Source: Actinomycetes bacterium
GTDB taxonomy: Bacteria; Actinomycetota; Acidimicrobiia; Acidimicrobiales; RAAP-2
Direction of reading: 5' to 3'
DNA: 5,790 nucleotides
NCBI GenBank assembly: GCA_021791615.1
Contig: JAJYWG010000205.1
Coordinates: forward strand, 1-5,790
Shown: positions 1-5,076 of the stretch, piece by piece
Layout of the letters: the number at the start of each line of letters is the position of its first letter
How positions within the stretch are numbered: the first letter of the stretch is position 1
The notes under the pieces: model-generated
Told to the model about the DNA's origin: nothing
Database searches by the model: none
Seen by the model: only the letters and a program-made list of their open reading frames with translations
Made by a program: the position numbers and the translations under genes

Positions 1-9
1 CGGTTCAGC

Positions 10-126
10 TCAGTGCGCTCCGGGATTCTCCTTTCCCATCGAATCGAACAGCTGCGTGGCGGCCAGGGCGTTGAACGGCAGAGCCACGTTGTACTTGAGG
101 CCTTCGAGGAAGTGCTCGAGATCACC
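10..126 (-). pseudogene. C-terminal fragment, probable 3-hydroxyisobutyrate / 6-phosphogluconate dehydrogenase-like oxidoreductase
   Basis: Seen: on the minus strand about 38 codons with strong third-position GC bias read [20 protein letters not shown], then AATQLFDSM, and stop at TGA (10-12). Known: the C-terminal helical domain of the beta-hydroxyacid dehydrogenase family (3-hydroxyisobutyrate dehydrogenase, tartronate semialdehyde reductase) contains a similar stretch, a helix ending in 'vplPl.al..qlf', and normally continues with a '(D)hSal' segment of about 20 residues. That segment is missing here. Inference: this is a remnant without its NAD-binding domain. It cannot extend far upstream, because pirin coding sequence on the other strand takes over near 110-120. 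The family assignment rests on a short stretch and could be wrong. That it is a true minus-strand coding remnant is better supported by codon use. Confidence 0.4.
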
Positions 127-390
127 CAAAGTCGGGAGAGCCGGGTCGGTGCCATCGGGGTACGCCGGGCGCTGCCCAGGCGGGGACGGCGCACCGTCGG
201 CCCGTGGTGCTTCGTCGACCACATGGGCCCCGCGCTTGTGAGCGCGCCCCGCGGCCTGGACATCGCCCCACACCCCCACATCGGCTTGCAGACCGTCACC
301 TGGCTCTTGGAGGGCGAGGCGCTGCACCGCGACTCGCTCGGCAGCGAACAGGTCATCGTGCCCGGAGAGCTCAACCTCATGACGGCCGGG
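109..390 (+). pseudogene. Pirin family protein, N-terminal fragment
   Basis: Seen: about 94 codons in frame +1 carry the start of a pirin cupin domain: '[24 protein letters not shown]', then '[20 protein letters not shown]' and 'LHRDSLG...[10 protein letters not shown]'. The HPH motif (bases 271-279) supplies the first two metal-binding histidines of the fold. Known: pirins are iron-binding bicupins of roughly 240-320 residues. The other two ligands lie in an H-x-E motif just after 'MTAG.GI'. Here homology stops right after MTAG (base 390), so that motif, the rest of cupin 1 and all of cupin 2 are missing. No credible native start is visible; the frame runs back into the dehydrogenase-like remnant. 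The open frame continues to 699, but that part does not look like pirin. Inference: a non-functional remnant cut on both sides. The right cut coincides with a repeat that recurs near 4468-4573. Confidence 0.8.
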
Positions 391-498
391 TGGGCCTCCG
401 CGACTACAAAGGCGCTGGTCGTCCACTCGTGCACATGCAGCCGCCTGGGCGCTGCGCTACTCAACTCCGTCGCGCGACCGGTCCCTGACCCGAGGAAC
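387..498 (+). repeat. Degenerate dispersed repeat, copy 1
   Basis: Seen: this stretch matches 4468-4573 as a colinear series of identical blocks: CGGGT (387 / 4468), CGAC (401 / 4481), GCTGGTC (414 / 4491), ATGCAGCCGCCTGG (435 / 4511), CTACTCAA (457 / 4533), CCGGTCCCT (478 / 4543) and CCCGAG[GA]AAC (489 / 4564). Small indels separate the blocks. Bases 438-454 can fold as CAG-(C)-CGCC / GGCG-CTG around a tiny loop, and the second copy keeps a palindrome at the same place with a different sequence. The repeat begins where pirin homology ends. No transposase or known element end was recognised. Its nature (mobile-element remnant, recombination scar or a decayed shared gene) is unknown. Confidence 0.6.
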
Positions 499-561
499 GA
501 ACGAGCCGTCGGAGCGTCAGAAGGTGGTCGATCTTCCGGGTTTCCGCTCGACGCGCCCCTG

Positions 562-690
562 TTACTTGATGGCGATGCATTGCTGAATCGCATTTCGAAC
601 ACAGGATTCCCGTTCGGCGACGAAGGCATGGAAGTCGTCTGCAAGGAGCGCGTCTGCGGCCGCCTCCGATATCAGGTGCGATCCCAAGGT
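562..690 (-). pseudogene. C-terminal tail of an unidentified protein
   Basis: Seen: a minus-strand frame ending in TAA (562-564) gives about 41 residues of protein-like sequence: [37 protein letters not shown]. The piece is predicted to be helical, acidic then basic, with a balanced composition quite unlike the Arg/Pro/Gly-rich shadow frames around it. I do not recognise the family. The frame stays open to 1245, but from about 700 it lies opposite the alpha/beta hydrolase remnant and becomes a shadow. Inference: the far C-terminus of a gene whose body has been lost, another piece of the left-flank graveyard. It could also be chance. Confidence 0.3.
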
Positions 691-705
691 CGTCAGTAGT
701 GCAGA

Positions 706-1240
706 CCGATGCGGAGCGACAAGCCGCCTGGCCCCTACACCATCGAGCAGATGGCCGACGACGCCGAAGGCCTTCTCGACGTGCTGAGGATTGAGCGAGC
801 GGTCGTCGTGGGGTACTCCATGGGCGGGCGAACCGCCTTGAGCCTCGCCCTCGACCATTCGACGCGCGTGCGGCGACTCGTTCTGGCCGCGACCAGTGCC
901 AGCACGCCGCCGAGCCGCATCCTCAGTCGCCGGTGGCTGGCACTGGAGGTGTTGAGCCGGCTCCCAACGCCCGGCGAGCGACAACCCCGGTGGGCCTGGG
1001 AGTGCCAGCGCCGCGCGTCCGCCTCCTACGACGCCACCGCCCGCTTGGGTGAGATCGTCGTTCCGACCCTCATCCTTCATGGCCGGCGTGATCACGACGC
1101 CTCTCGCACTGGCGCGTGGGATGCACGCGGCGATCGCCGGATCTGCCTTGGTGGAGGTTCCCGGTGGGCATATCTCGCTCGTCACCCGAGAGCATCGCCC
1201 CTTCGCGAAGGAGTTGGCGGCCTTCGTTAGCGAGCTGAGA
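706..1240 (+). pseudogene. Alpha/beta hydrolase, N-terminally truncated and frameshifted
   Basis: Seen: frame +1 begins with 'RSDKPPGPYTIEQMADD', the loop after strand 4 that is normally preceded by '(D)nRGtG'. It continues to the nucleophile elbow GYSMGG (Ser codon 817-819) and to 'VPTLILHGRRD', with the acid Asp at 1090-1092. The protein then continues in frame +2 as 'TPLALARGMHAAIAGSALVE' and 'VPGGHISL', with the catalytic His at 1169-1171, and ends near FVSEL. The shift lies at about 1092-1102. Known: the fold needs about 260-280 residues, with oxyanion-hole strands before the RSDKP motif. Those roughly 80-90 residues are missing, and the cap between elbow and acid is short (about 60 residues where about 100 is common). 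Inference: a dead remnant that still shows all three triad residues. The substrate cannot be told. Confidence 0.77.
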
Positions 1241-1241
1241 G

Positions 1242-1579
1242 ACACCTCCGTCCCCGCTCATTTCCGAAGAGCCGGTGCTCGGGCTTCGCGGGCTGGCGGG
1301 AAAGCCCGACGACGAGGGCATGCCAGTGTTGCCGCCCTCGACCTCGTTGGGCGAGCTGCGGGCAGCGTTCCGTCTGCAACTACCCGGCGCGACCCTGCGT
1401 CGCGGTCTGTACTGGCGCTACCTCCTCACCTGGCGGCGCCCGGAGGATCTCCTCGACGGGTCTCGGGCGGGAAAGAAACGGTGCCAGCACGGTCCGCTTC
1501 GACCGACCGTGTCGCGGTGGTCCCTGGGGCTCATGGTTCTCCACCAGCGGGCTCGGTCTGACCGTTCACGGGTCGCCAG
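1242..1579. other. Gap of about 340 bases with one possible coding remnant
   Basis: No intact gene is seen between the hydrolase remnant and the convergent end of tetR. The most protein-like frame is +3, roughly 1250-1550, with segments such as 'GLRGLAGKPDDEGMPVLPPS', 'LQLPGATLRRGLYWRYLLTW' and 'LGLMVLHQ'. This faintly recalls the aromatic, membrane-like C-terminal tail of some B12-binding radical SAM proteins, but the resemblance is too weak to name. The frame has no domain and no convincing start. The frame continuing from the hydrolase stays open to 1561 but is low-complexity Arg/Ala/Gly/Ser. No T-rich hairpin terminator was found. Confidence 0.3.
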
Positions 1580-2221
1580 TCACGGGGTGTCCTGGGCGCG
1601 GGTCGCCAGGTCGAAGACGGTGACGATCTCCCTGGCATAGTTGTCGACGTCGAGGTCGGGGTCACGGGCGAACCGGTGTAGCACTGCGCCGGTGACTGCC
1701 CGGATGGCGACTGCCATGACGTTCGGGTCGAAATCGGGGCGTAGGTCGCCAACGGCTTGGTAGTGCGCCAGGTGTTGTGCGAGCACCTGCACGGCTTCGT
1801 CGATTGCATCTGCGTGGCCGTGGAAGCGCTCCCGGCCGTCAGCGGTGAGACCGCTGCGTTCGATCTCGACGATGGCCACCATGTAGTTGCGTTGCTCGCG
1901 CATGAACGCAAGGTTCGATTCTATGTAGGCACGCAAGAACCCGGAGCCGGTCGACATGGCGTCGACGATGCGCGGCCGCATGTAGGCCTTCCCTTGCTCG
2001 AGGACCTCGAGCACGACCTGCTCGATGAGGTCGTCCTTGCCCGCGAAGTGGTAACCGATGAGGCCCTTGCTGATCCCGACCCGCTCGCCGATGCGTGCCA
2101 GAGAGGCCCTTCCGAAACCGACGTCGGCGATGGTGTCGATCGCCGCTTCGATGATCTGAGCTCGTCGGGCGGCCTCGGTGAAGGTGCGAGGCTTGGGCGT
2201 TTCCCGGGAGCCTGGACGCAT
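1580..2221 (-). CDS. TetR/AcrR family transcriptional repressor
   Basis: Seen: 213 residues, a typical TetR length. The DNA-binding domain is residues about 19-66: helix 1 'AQIIEAAIDTIADVG', then the helix-turn-helix 'LARIGERVGISKGLIGYHF' (41-59), followed by 'GKDDLIEQV'. Residues about 70-205 form the helical ligand-binding and dimer domain, with 'YMVAIVEIERS' (113-123) and 'DFDPNVMAVAIRAVTGAV' (163-180) in the usual places. The ATG start leaves 20 residues before the domain. There is no clear Shine-Dalgarno, but a TANNNT box ends 6 bases before the ATG, which suits a leaderless mRNA. Known: such proteins bind palindromes as dimers and release them on binding a small hydrophobic ligand. The gene diverges from the exporter genes, so the likely job is repression of the exporter and of itself. 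The ligand is unknown. Confidence 0.93.
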   Translation of the reverse strand: MRPGSRETPKPRTFTEAARRAQIIEAAIDTIADVGFGRASLARIGERVGISKGLIGYHFAGKDDLIEQVVLEVLEQGKAYMRPRIVDAMSTGSGFLRAYIESNLAFMREQRNYMVAIVEIERSGLTADGRERFHGHADAIDEAVQVLAQHLAHYQAVGDLRPDFDPNVMAVAIRAVTGAVLHRFARDPDLDVDNYAREIVTVFDLATRAQDTP

Positions 2222-2227
2222 GTCGAG

Positions 2228-2233
2228 AGCCTA
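2228..2233 (-). promoter_or_regulatory. Putative -10 box of the tetR gene (leaderless)
   Basis: On the minus strand TAGGCT fits the actinobacterial TANNNT -10 consensus. Six bases (CTCGAC) separate it from the tetR ATG, so transcription would begin at or next to the start codon. No good -35 hexamer lies 16-18 bases upstream. The absence of a ribosome binding site agrees with leaderless translation, but the call rests on a six-base match. Confidence 0.5.
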
Positions 2234-2245
2234 GTACGCTCGTTC
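2234..2245. promoter_or_regulatory. Candidate TetR operator palindrome
   Basis: GTACGCTCGTTC reads G-n-ACG-nn-CGT-n-C, so four of its six base pairs are symmetric. It lies directly behind the tetR -10 box and covers the -35 zone of the exporter promoter, where a bound dimer could silence both. A second symmetric pair, ACGCT (2236-2240) and AGCGT (2265-2269), brackets the plus-strand -10. The palindrome is short and imperfect, so it is only a candidate. Confidence 0.4.
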
Positions 2246-2252
2246 AGGACTC

Positions 2253-2261
2253 TGCTATCGT
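2253..2261 (+). promoter_or_regulatory. Putative extended -10 promoter for the exporter operon
   Basis: TGC-TATCGT has an extended TGn element and a TANNNT -10 box (2256-2261). The -35 region (about 2233-2238, AGTACG) is poor, which is often tolerated when TGn is present. Nine bases follow before an ATG at 2271, so transcription could start at or near that ATG. This is the only plausible plus-strand promoter I see before the ABC genes. Confidence 0.45.
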
Positions 2262-2270
2262 CGTAGCGTT

Positions 2271-2435
2271 ATGTGCGCTTCGGCGCTAGCGCGGGGCATC
2301 CGCGATGAGAGACGGAGGCCGATGGGCGACGGCGCGCCGATGTCCCACCGGGCACCGGACCGACCGCGACTTCACATCGTGCCCGCTCATGGCGAAGGAC
2401 CGCCGCAGTCCGCCAGCCCCACGAGACGCCGATGA
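2271..2435 (+). CDS. Possible leaderless leader ORF, 54 codons, coupled to the ABC ATPase
   Basis: Seen: an ATG 9 bases after the putative -10 opens a 54-codon frame whose TGA (2433-2435) overlaps the ATPase ATG (2432-2434) as ATGA. The product is very Arg/Pro-rich and starts MCASALARGIRDERRR; no domain is recognised. An internal in-frame ATG at 2322 has a GGAGG (2314-2318), but only 3 bases away. Inference: the frame may be translated to deliver ribosomes to the ATPase start, which has a weak ribosome binding site of its own, or may act as an attenuating leader peptide. The alternative is chance: in GC-rich DNA, frames of 50 codons without a stop are common, and the composition is like that of non-coding frames. 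The position at both ends is the only real support. Confidence 0.33.
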   Translation: MCASALARGIRDERRRPMGDGAPMSHRAPDRPRLHIVPAHGEGPPQSASPTRRR

Positions 2436-3448
2436 CCACGGAGCCGGCAACTCAAGTGACCAGTCGTGGTGAACCGATCACCGAGGCCTCGGCTCTCGAT
2501 GGCTCGAAGGGCGAGTCCGCGCTGGTGGTCGAGCACCTGACCAAGCACTTCGGCGAGCGGGTCGCGTTCGATGACGTCTCGTTCGAGGTCGGCTACGGCG
2601 AGGTTTTCGGTTTCCTCGGTCCCAACGGGGCAGGCAAGACCACGACCGTCCGGACGCTCGGCACGCTGCTGGCGCCAACCTCGGGGTCCGCGACGGTGGC
2701 CGGCATCGAGTTGCGTCCCGAGAACGGATCGGCGATCCGGTCGCGCATCTCGATCATGCCGGAGTCCCCGGGGTTGTACCTACGTCTCACGGTGCGGGAG
2801 AACCTGGAGTGCTTCGCCGGGCTCTACGAGCTAGACGACGTTCGCGCCCGCATCGAACGGGCGCTGCGGGCGATCAACCTTGAAGACCGTGCGGGCGATC
2901 AGTGCGGGTCGCTGTCGAAAGGACTGCGTCAGCGCGTCGCCCTGGCGCGAGCACTGCTCAACGACCCCGCCGTGCTGTTCCTCGATGAGCCGACGTCCGG
3001 CCTCGACCCGGTGGCGAGTCGCGAAGTCCACGGACTGATCGCCTCGCTTCGCGAACGCGGGGTGACCATCTTCCTCACCACGCACCGACTGGAAGAGGCC
3101 GAGCGGCTCTGTCACCGCGTGGCGATCCTGAACACCACGTTGAGGCTGATCGGACGGCCCGATGAGCTACGCGACCAACTGTTCAGCCGTTCTCTGGACG
3201 TGCGAGTCCGCTCGCCGCTGGAGGATCCGACCGCCGTGCTCGGCGGTTTGCCCGGGGTTAAGGGATGGGCGCACGCGCCGTCCGGTTACACCCTCGCCGT
3301 CTCAGACCCCGAGATCGCCGCCCCGCAGGTGGCACGAGCGTTGGTCGGCGCCGGTGTGGACATTCTGTCGATCGCCGAGTCCCGCCACTCGCTGGAGGAC
3401 GTCTACCTCGAGCTGATCGACGAGGACGTCGAAGCGAGGCGACGATGA
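2432..3448 (+). CDS. ABC transporter ATP-binding protein (DrrA/CcmA-type exporter ATPase)
   Basis: Seen: 338 residues. One nucleotide-binding domain spans residues about 31-245: Walker A GPNGAGKTTT (63-72), signature LSKGLRQ (161-167), Walker B VLFLDEP (181-187), D-loop SGLD (189-192) and switch His218 in 'TTHRLEEAE'. The usual Q-loop glutamine is Glu111 in 'IMPESPGLY', an exchange seen in some NatA-like ATPases. The last 90 residues form the regulatory tail typical of DrrA-type proteins, ending 'SLEDVYLELI'. The start at 2432 leaves about 30 residues before the domain and has only a weak GAG-like ribosome binding site. A GTG at 2523 or 2526 would begin right at the domain. Known: two such subunits power an ABC-2 permease exporting drugs, lipids or polyketides. 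It overlaps the permease gene by ATGA, so the two are co-translated. The substrate is unknown. Confidence 0.96.
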   Translation: MTTEPATQVTSRGEPITEASALDGSKGESALVVEHLTKHFGERVAFDDVSFEVGYGEVFGFLGPNGAGKTTTVRTLGTLLAPTSGSATVAGIELRPENGSAIRSRISIMPESPGLYLRLTVRENLECFAGLYELDDVRARIERALRAINLEDRAGDQCGSLSKGLRQRVALARALLNDPAVLFLDEPTSGLDPVASREVHGLIASLRERGVTIFLTTHRLEEAERLCHRVAILNTTLRLIGRPDELRDQLFSRSLDVRVRSPLEDPTAVLGGLPGVKGWAHAPSGYTLAVSDPEIAAPQVARALVGAGVDILSIAESRHSLEDVYLELIDEDVEARRR

Positions 3449-4179
3449 GCTTCAGCTGGACGCGTGTCAGGGCGATCGCCGTCAAGGAGCTCCGGGACTA
3501 TCGCCGCAACCGCTTCGTGATCGGCACGATGACCGTGTTGCCGCTGCTGTTCATCATCCTGCCGTTGATCCAGGTGTTCCACACCTATGCGCACGTGCAC
3601 AGCAGCAACCTCAACCTGCACGTCGGCGCCTCGATGCTCTACATGCTGGTGATCCCGGCGTTCATGCCGTCCACCCTGTCGGCCTACTCCGTGGTCGGAG
3701 AGCGCGAGCAGGGGACGTTGGAACCTGTCTTGATAACGCCGATCCGCCGCGAAGAGCTCCTCATCGCCAAGGCGCTCGCCGCCTTCGTTCCGACCCTTGG
3801 CATCGCCTACCTGGTCTTCGGCATCTTCCTCGCCGCGGCGGCCTTCTTCGCCAACCCGGTGATCGCCTCAGCGATCTTCTCCGGCACGCACGTGCTGCTT
3901 CAACTGCTGTTCACCCCGCTGCTTGCCGGCTGGGGGATCTGGGTGGGGATCGCGGTCTCCGCCCGCTCCACTGACGTGCGCAGCGCCCAGCAGTTGAGCG
4001 TGCTCGGCACCCTGCCGCTGCTGGCCATCCTGGCGCTGATCTCACTCAACGTCATCGCCGTGTCGGCCGGCCTCGCGGTCGGGCTCGCGGCGGTCCTGTT
4101 GGCCATCGACCTGCTCGCCTGGCGAGCAGTAGCGGCGATGTTCGACCGCGAACGACTCATCACCGGAAGAAGCGCTTAA
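3445..4179 (+). CDS. ABC-2 type transporter permease
   Basis: Seen: 244 residues, normal for the family, with about six membrane segments at roughly 25-45, 62-82, 112-135, 148-172, 187-204 and 206-226. After the second segment comes the conserved cytoplasmic motif 'GEREQGTLEPVLITPIRREE' (85-104), the hallmark of ABC-2 permeases that contacts the ATPase. The N-terminus 'RVRAIAVKELRDYRRNRFV' is the usual amphipathic lead-in. The ATG at 3445 overlaps the ATPase stop as ATGA. The frame extends upstream to 3265, but that part is a shadow of the ATPase gene. Known and inferred: a dimer of this subunit with two copies of the ATPase forms a plasma-membrane exporter. With the neighbouring TetR gene it resembles efflux loci induced by their own substrate. 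Nothing in the sequence tells the substrate. Confidence 0.95.
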   Translation: MSFSWTRVRAIAVKELRDYRRNRFVIGTMTVLPLLFIILPLIQVFHTYAHVHSSNLNLHVGASMLYMLVIPAFMPSTLSAYSVVGEREQGTLEPVLITPIRREELLIAKALAAFVPTLGIAYLVFGIFLAAAAFFANPVIASAIFSGTHVLLQLLFTPLLAGWGIWVGIAVSARSTDVRSAQQLSVLGTLPLLAILALISLNVIAVSAGLAVGLAAVLLAIDLLAWRAVAAMFDRERLITGRSA

Positions 4180-4181
4180 CG

Positions 4182-4207
4182 GCCCGCGCGGGCTTCAGAC
4201 CGTCTGA
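4182..4207. promoter_or_regulatory. Two adjacent palindromes after the permease stop
   Basis: GCCCGCGCGGGC (4182-4193) is a perfect 12-bp palindrome three bases after the permease stop codon. TCAGACCGTCTGA (4195-4207) follows at once, with 6-bp arms around one central C. The first could be a Rho-independent-like hairpin core, but it lacks a T-run and has no spare loop bases. The second looks more like a regulator binding site before the small gene at 4232. It does not resemble the candidate operator at 2234. Function unresolved. Confidence 0.4.
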
Positions 4208-4231
4208 TCCGACAAGAACACGGAGACCAGA

Positions 4232-4390
4232 ATGTCACCAACCGTCATACTGGAACGAGAGACCGCCCACATCGCGGAGCTTCGCCGCAAACCGTTCCAA
4301 ATCATTCTCGACGGCAGCCCGGCGGGAACGATCGACCGGAACCAGACCGTCGAGCTACCAGTCGAGCCCGGCCCGCACACGCTGGTCAGG
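4232..4390 (+). pseudogene. Small PEGA-like beta-domain protein, 3' end lost
   Basis: Seen: an ATG with a good ribosome binding site (GGAG, 6 bases upstream) opens a frame whose first ~53 codons look genuine: 'MSPTVILERETAHIAELRRK', then 'FQIILDGSPAGTI' and 'TVELPVEPGPHTL'. Known: small actinobacterial proteins of about 75-95 residues carry this pattern (hydrophobic strand, DG turn, G.I/L, then a 'v.pG.H.l' strand), followed by two more strands; PEGA domains are similar. Here the pattern fades at 'TLVRR', inside a degenerate repeat. The frame then runs on to 5074 without a stop in shadow-like sequence. A weak echo of the last strands ('TREPAFQWWRG', about 4412-4444) may remain. The gene lies 52 bases after the permease in the same direction, so it may once have ended the exporter operon. 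Function unknown. Confidence 0.5.
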
Positions 4391-4427
4391 CGCCTGTGCC
4401 CTATGCACGAGACGCGCGAACCAGCGT
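4379..4427 (+). repeat. Inverted repeat and degenerate repeat, copy A
   Basis: ACGCTGGT (4379-4386) and ACCAGCGT (4420-4427) are perfect 8-bp arms around 33 bases. Inside lies CAGGCGCCTG (4387-4396), a perfect 10-bp palindrome. As a direct repeat, GCTGGTCAG (4381) and CCCTATGCA (4399) recur at 4491 and 4507 in the next copy, and CAATG follows 31 bases after the start of CCCTATGCA in both. Copy A is the most diverged. It falls where the small PEGA-like protein loses its homology. Confidence 0.5.
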
Positions 4428-4467
4428 TTCAATGGTGGCGGGGGGTTCAGGACCATCGCTCGACCAT

Positions 4468-4573
4468 CGGGTTCCAGACCCGACGAAGCCGCTGGTCAGA
4501 GCCCTGCCCTATGCAGCCGCCTGGCGGTTGCCCTACTCAATGCCGGTCCCTACGTGCCGACGTCCCGAGAAAC
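4468..4573 (+). repeat. Degenerate dispersed repeat, copy B
   Basis: This shares seven colinear blocks with copy 1 at 387-498, the longest being 14 identical bases (ATGCAGCCGCCTGG at 4511-4524). It also shares GCTGGTCAG and CCCTATGCA with copy A, 110 bases upstream. CCGCC-T-GGCGG (4517-4527) is a perfect palindrome at the spot where copy 1 can also fold, although the sequences differ. No open frame conserved between the copies is convincing. A frame reading 'AAAWRLPYS' here and 'AAAWALRYS' in copy 1 might be a trace of shared coding sequence. Confidence 0.6.
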
Positions 4574-4591
4574 TCCATGACGAAGACGCAC

Positions 4592-4612
4592 CTTCGGGTT
4601 CGAGATCCGAAG
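4592..4612. repeat. 6-bp stem-loop in the gap before the MarR-like pseudogene
   Basis: CTTCGG (4592-4597) and CCGAAG (4607-4612) flank the 9-base loop GTTCGAGAT. It resembles the T-arm of a tRNA, but no acceptor, D or anticodon arm can be placed. The stretch 4574-4658 otherwise holds nothing recognisable. It could be a terminator hairpin for the minus-strand regulator gene that ends at 4659, though no T-run follows. Confidence 0.35.
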
Positions 4613-4658
4613 CGCGGCGCGCCTCACCGAGCTTCGGGTCGTACTTCAACTGGGACCG

Positions 4659-5056
4659 TCAGCCTGAGGTCAGTTGCTCGGCGCGGGTGCGCACCGTGTC
4701 GAGCGTGCCGAGCGTGGTCTGCACCGCGGCGGGGTCGATCCCGGCGGTCAGCGCCTGCGTGGACTCGGAGACCAGCTCAACTGCTCACGTCCCGAACCCG
4801 TCAGCGAGCCCTCGGCGTCGAGCAGACCGGCATCGACCCGCCGGGTGCGCGCACCGGCAACCACCTCGCGCCGTTGCTTGATGGCATCGGCCACCAGTTC
4901 CTCGACCCGCGCCGGATCGTCGGCCCGTTCTTGGATGTTGAGGTAGACCCACTCGTCGTAGCCGGCAATCAGGCTGCCGGCGAGGGCGCGGGTGAGCAGC
5001 CGCCGCAGCGCGTTTTCGGTTGCGCCGATGACGGGAGGAAGGGATCGGGCAAGCAC
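4659..5056 (-). pseudogene. MarR-like winged-helix regulator, one frameshift
   Basis: Seen: minus-strand GTG (5054-5056) with GGAG 9 bases upstream. The first frame reads 'PPVIGATENALRRLLTRALA', 'GYDEWVYLNIQ', then 'AGLLDAEGSLTGSGREQ'. Homology then jumps frame at about 4779-4780 and continues 'ELVSESTQALTAGIDPAAVQ', 'TTLGTLDTVRTRAEQLTSG' to TGA (4659-4661). Removing two bases or restoring one gives a smooth protein of about 132 residues. Known: this matches small actinobacterial MarR-type regulators, with an N-terminal dimer helix, a winged helix ending 'GLl...g.LT.aGr' and a C-terminal helix ending 'RAEqLl'. Codons upstream of the GTG ('ELAETLSV') also look native, so the true N-terminus may have been cut by the tnpB element next door. 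The frameshift could be real decay or a sequencing error. The target genes are unknown. Confidence 0.78.
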
Positions 5057-5076
5057 GGAAAGCGTCTCCGCTAACT

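Noticed and set aside
391..699. Rest of the open frame after the pirin fragment
   Set aside because: It shows no pirin features, overlaps the repeat, and from 562 lies opposite a more protein-like minus-strand tail.
700..1245. Long minus-strand frame opposite the hydrolase
   Set aside because: The plus strand carries recognisable catalytic motifs here; the minus-strand sequence is shadow-like Gly/Ala/Arg-rich.
3265..3444. Upstream start for the permease at 3265
   Set aside because: The extra 60 residues are Arg/Gly-rich and overlap the ATPase C-terminal domain. The ATG at 3445 gives a standard ABC-2 N-terminus and an ATGA overlap.
4592..4612. tRNA T-arm-like hairpin with TTCGA in its loop
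   Set aside because: No acceptor, D or anticodon arm of a tRNA can be placed in the preceding 60 bases, and no matching 3' acceptor strand follows.
4391..5074. Continuation of the small protein's frame to 5074 as a 280-residue protein
   Set aside because: After about residue 53 the sequence is Arg/Ser/Pro-rich, and from 4659 it lies antisense to the clear MarR-like coding sequence.
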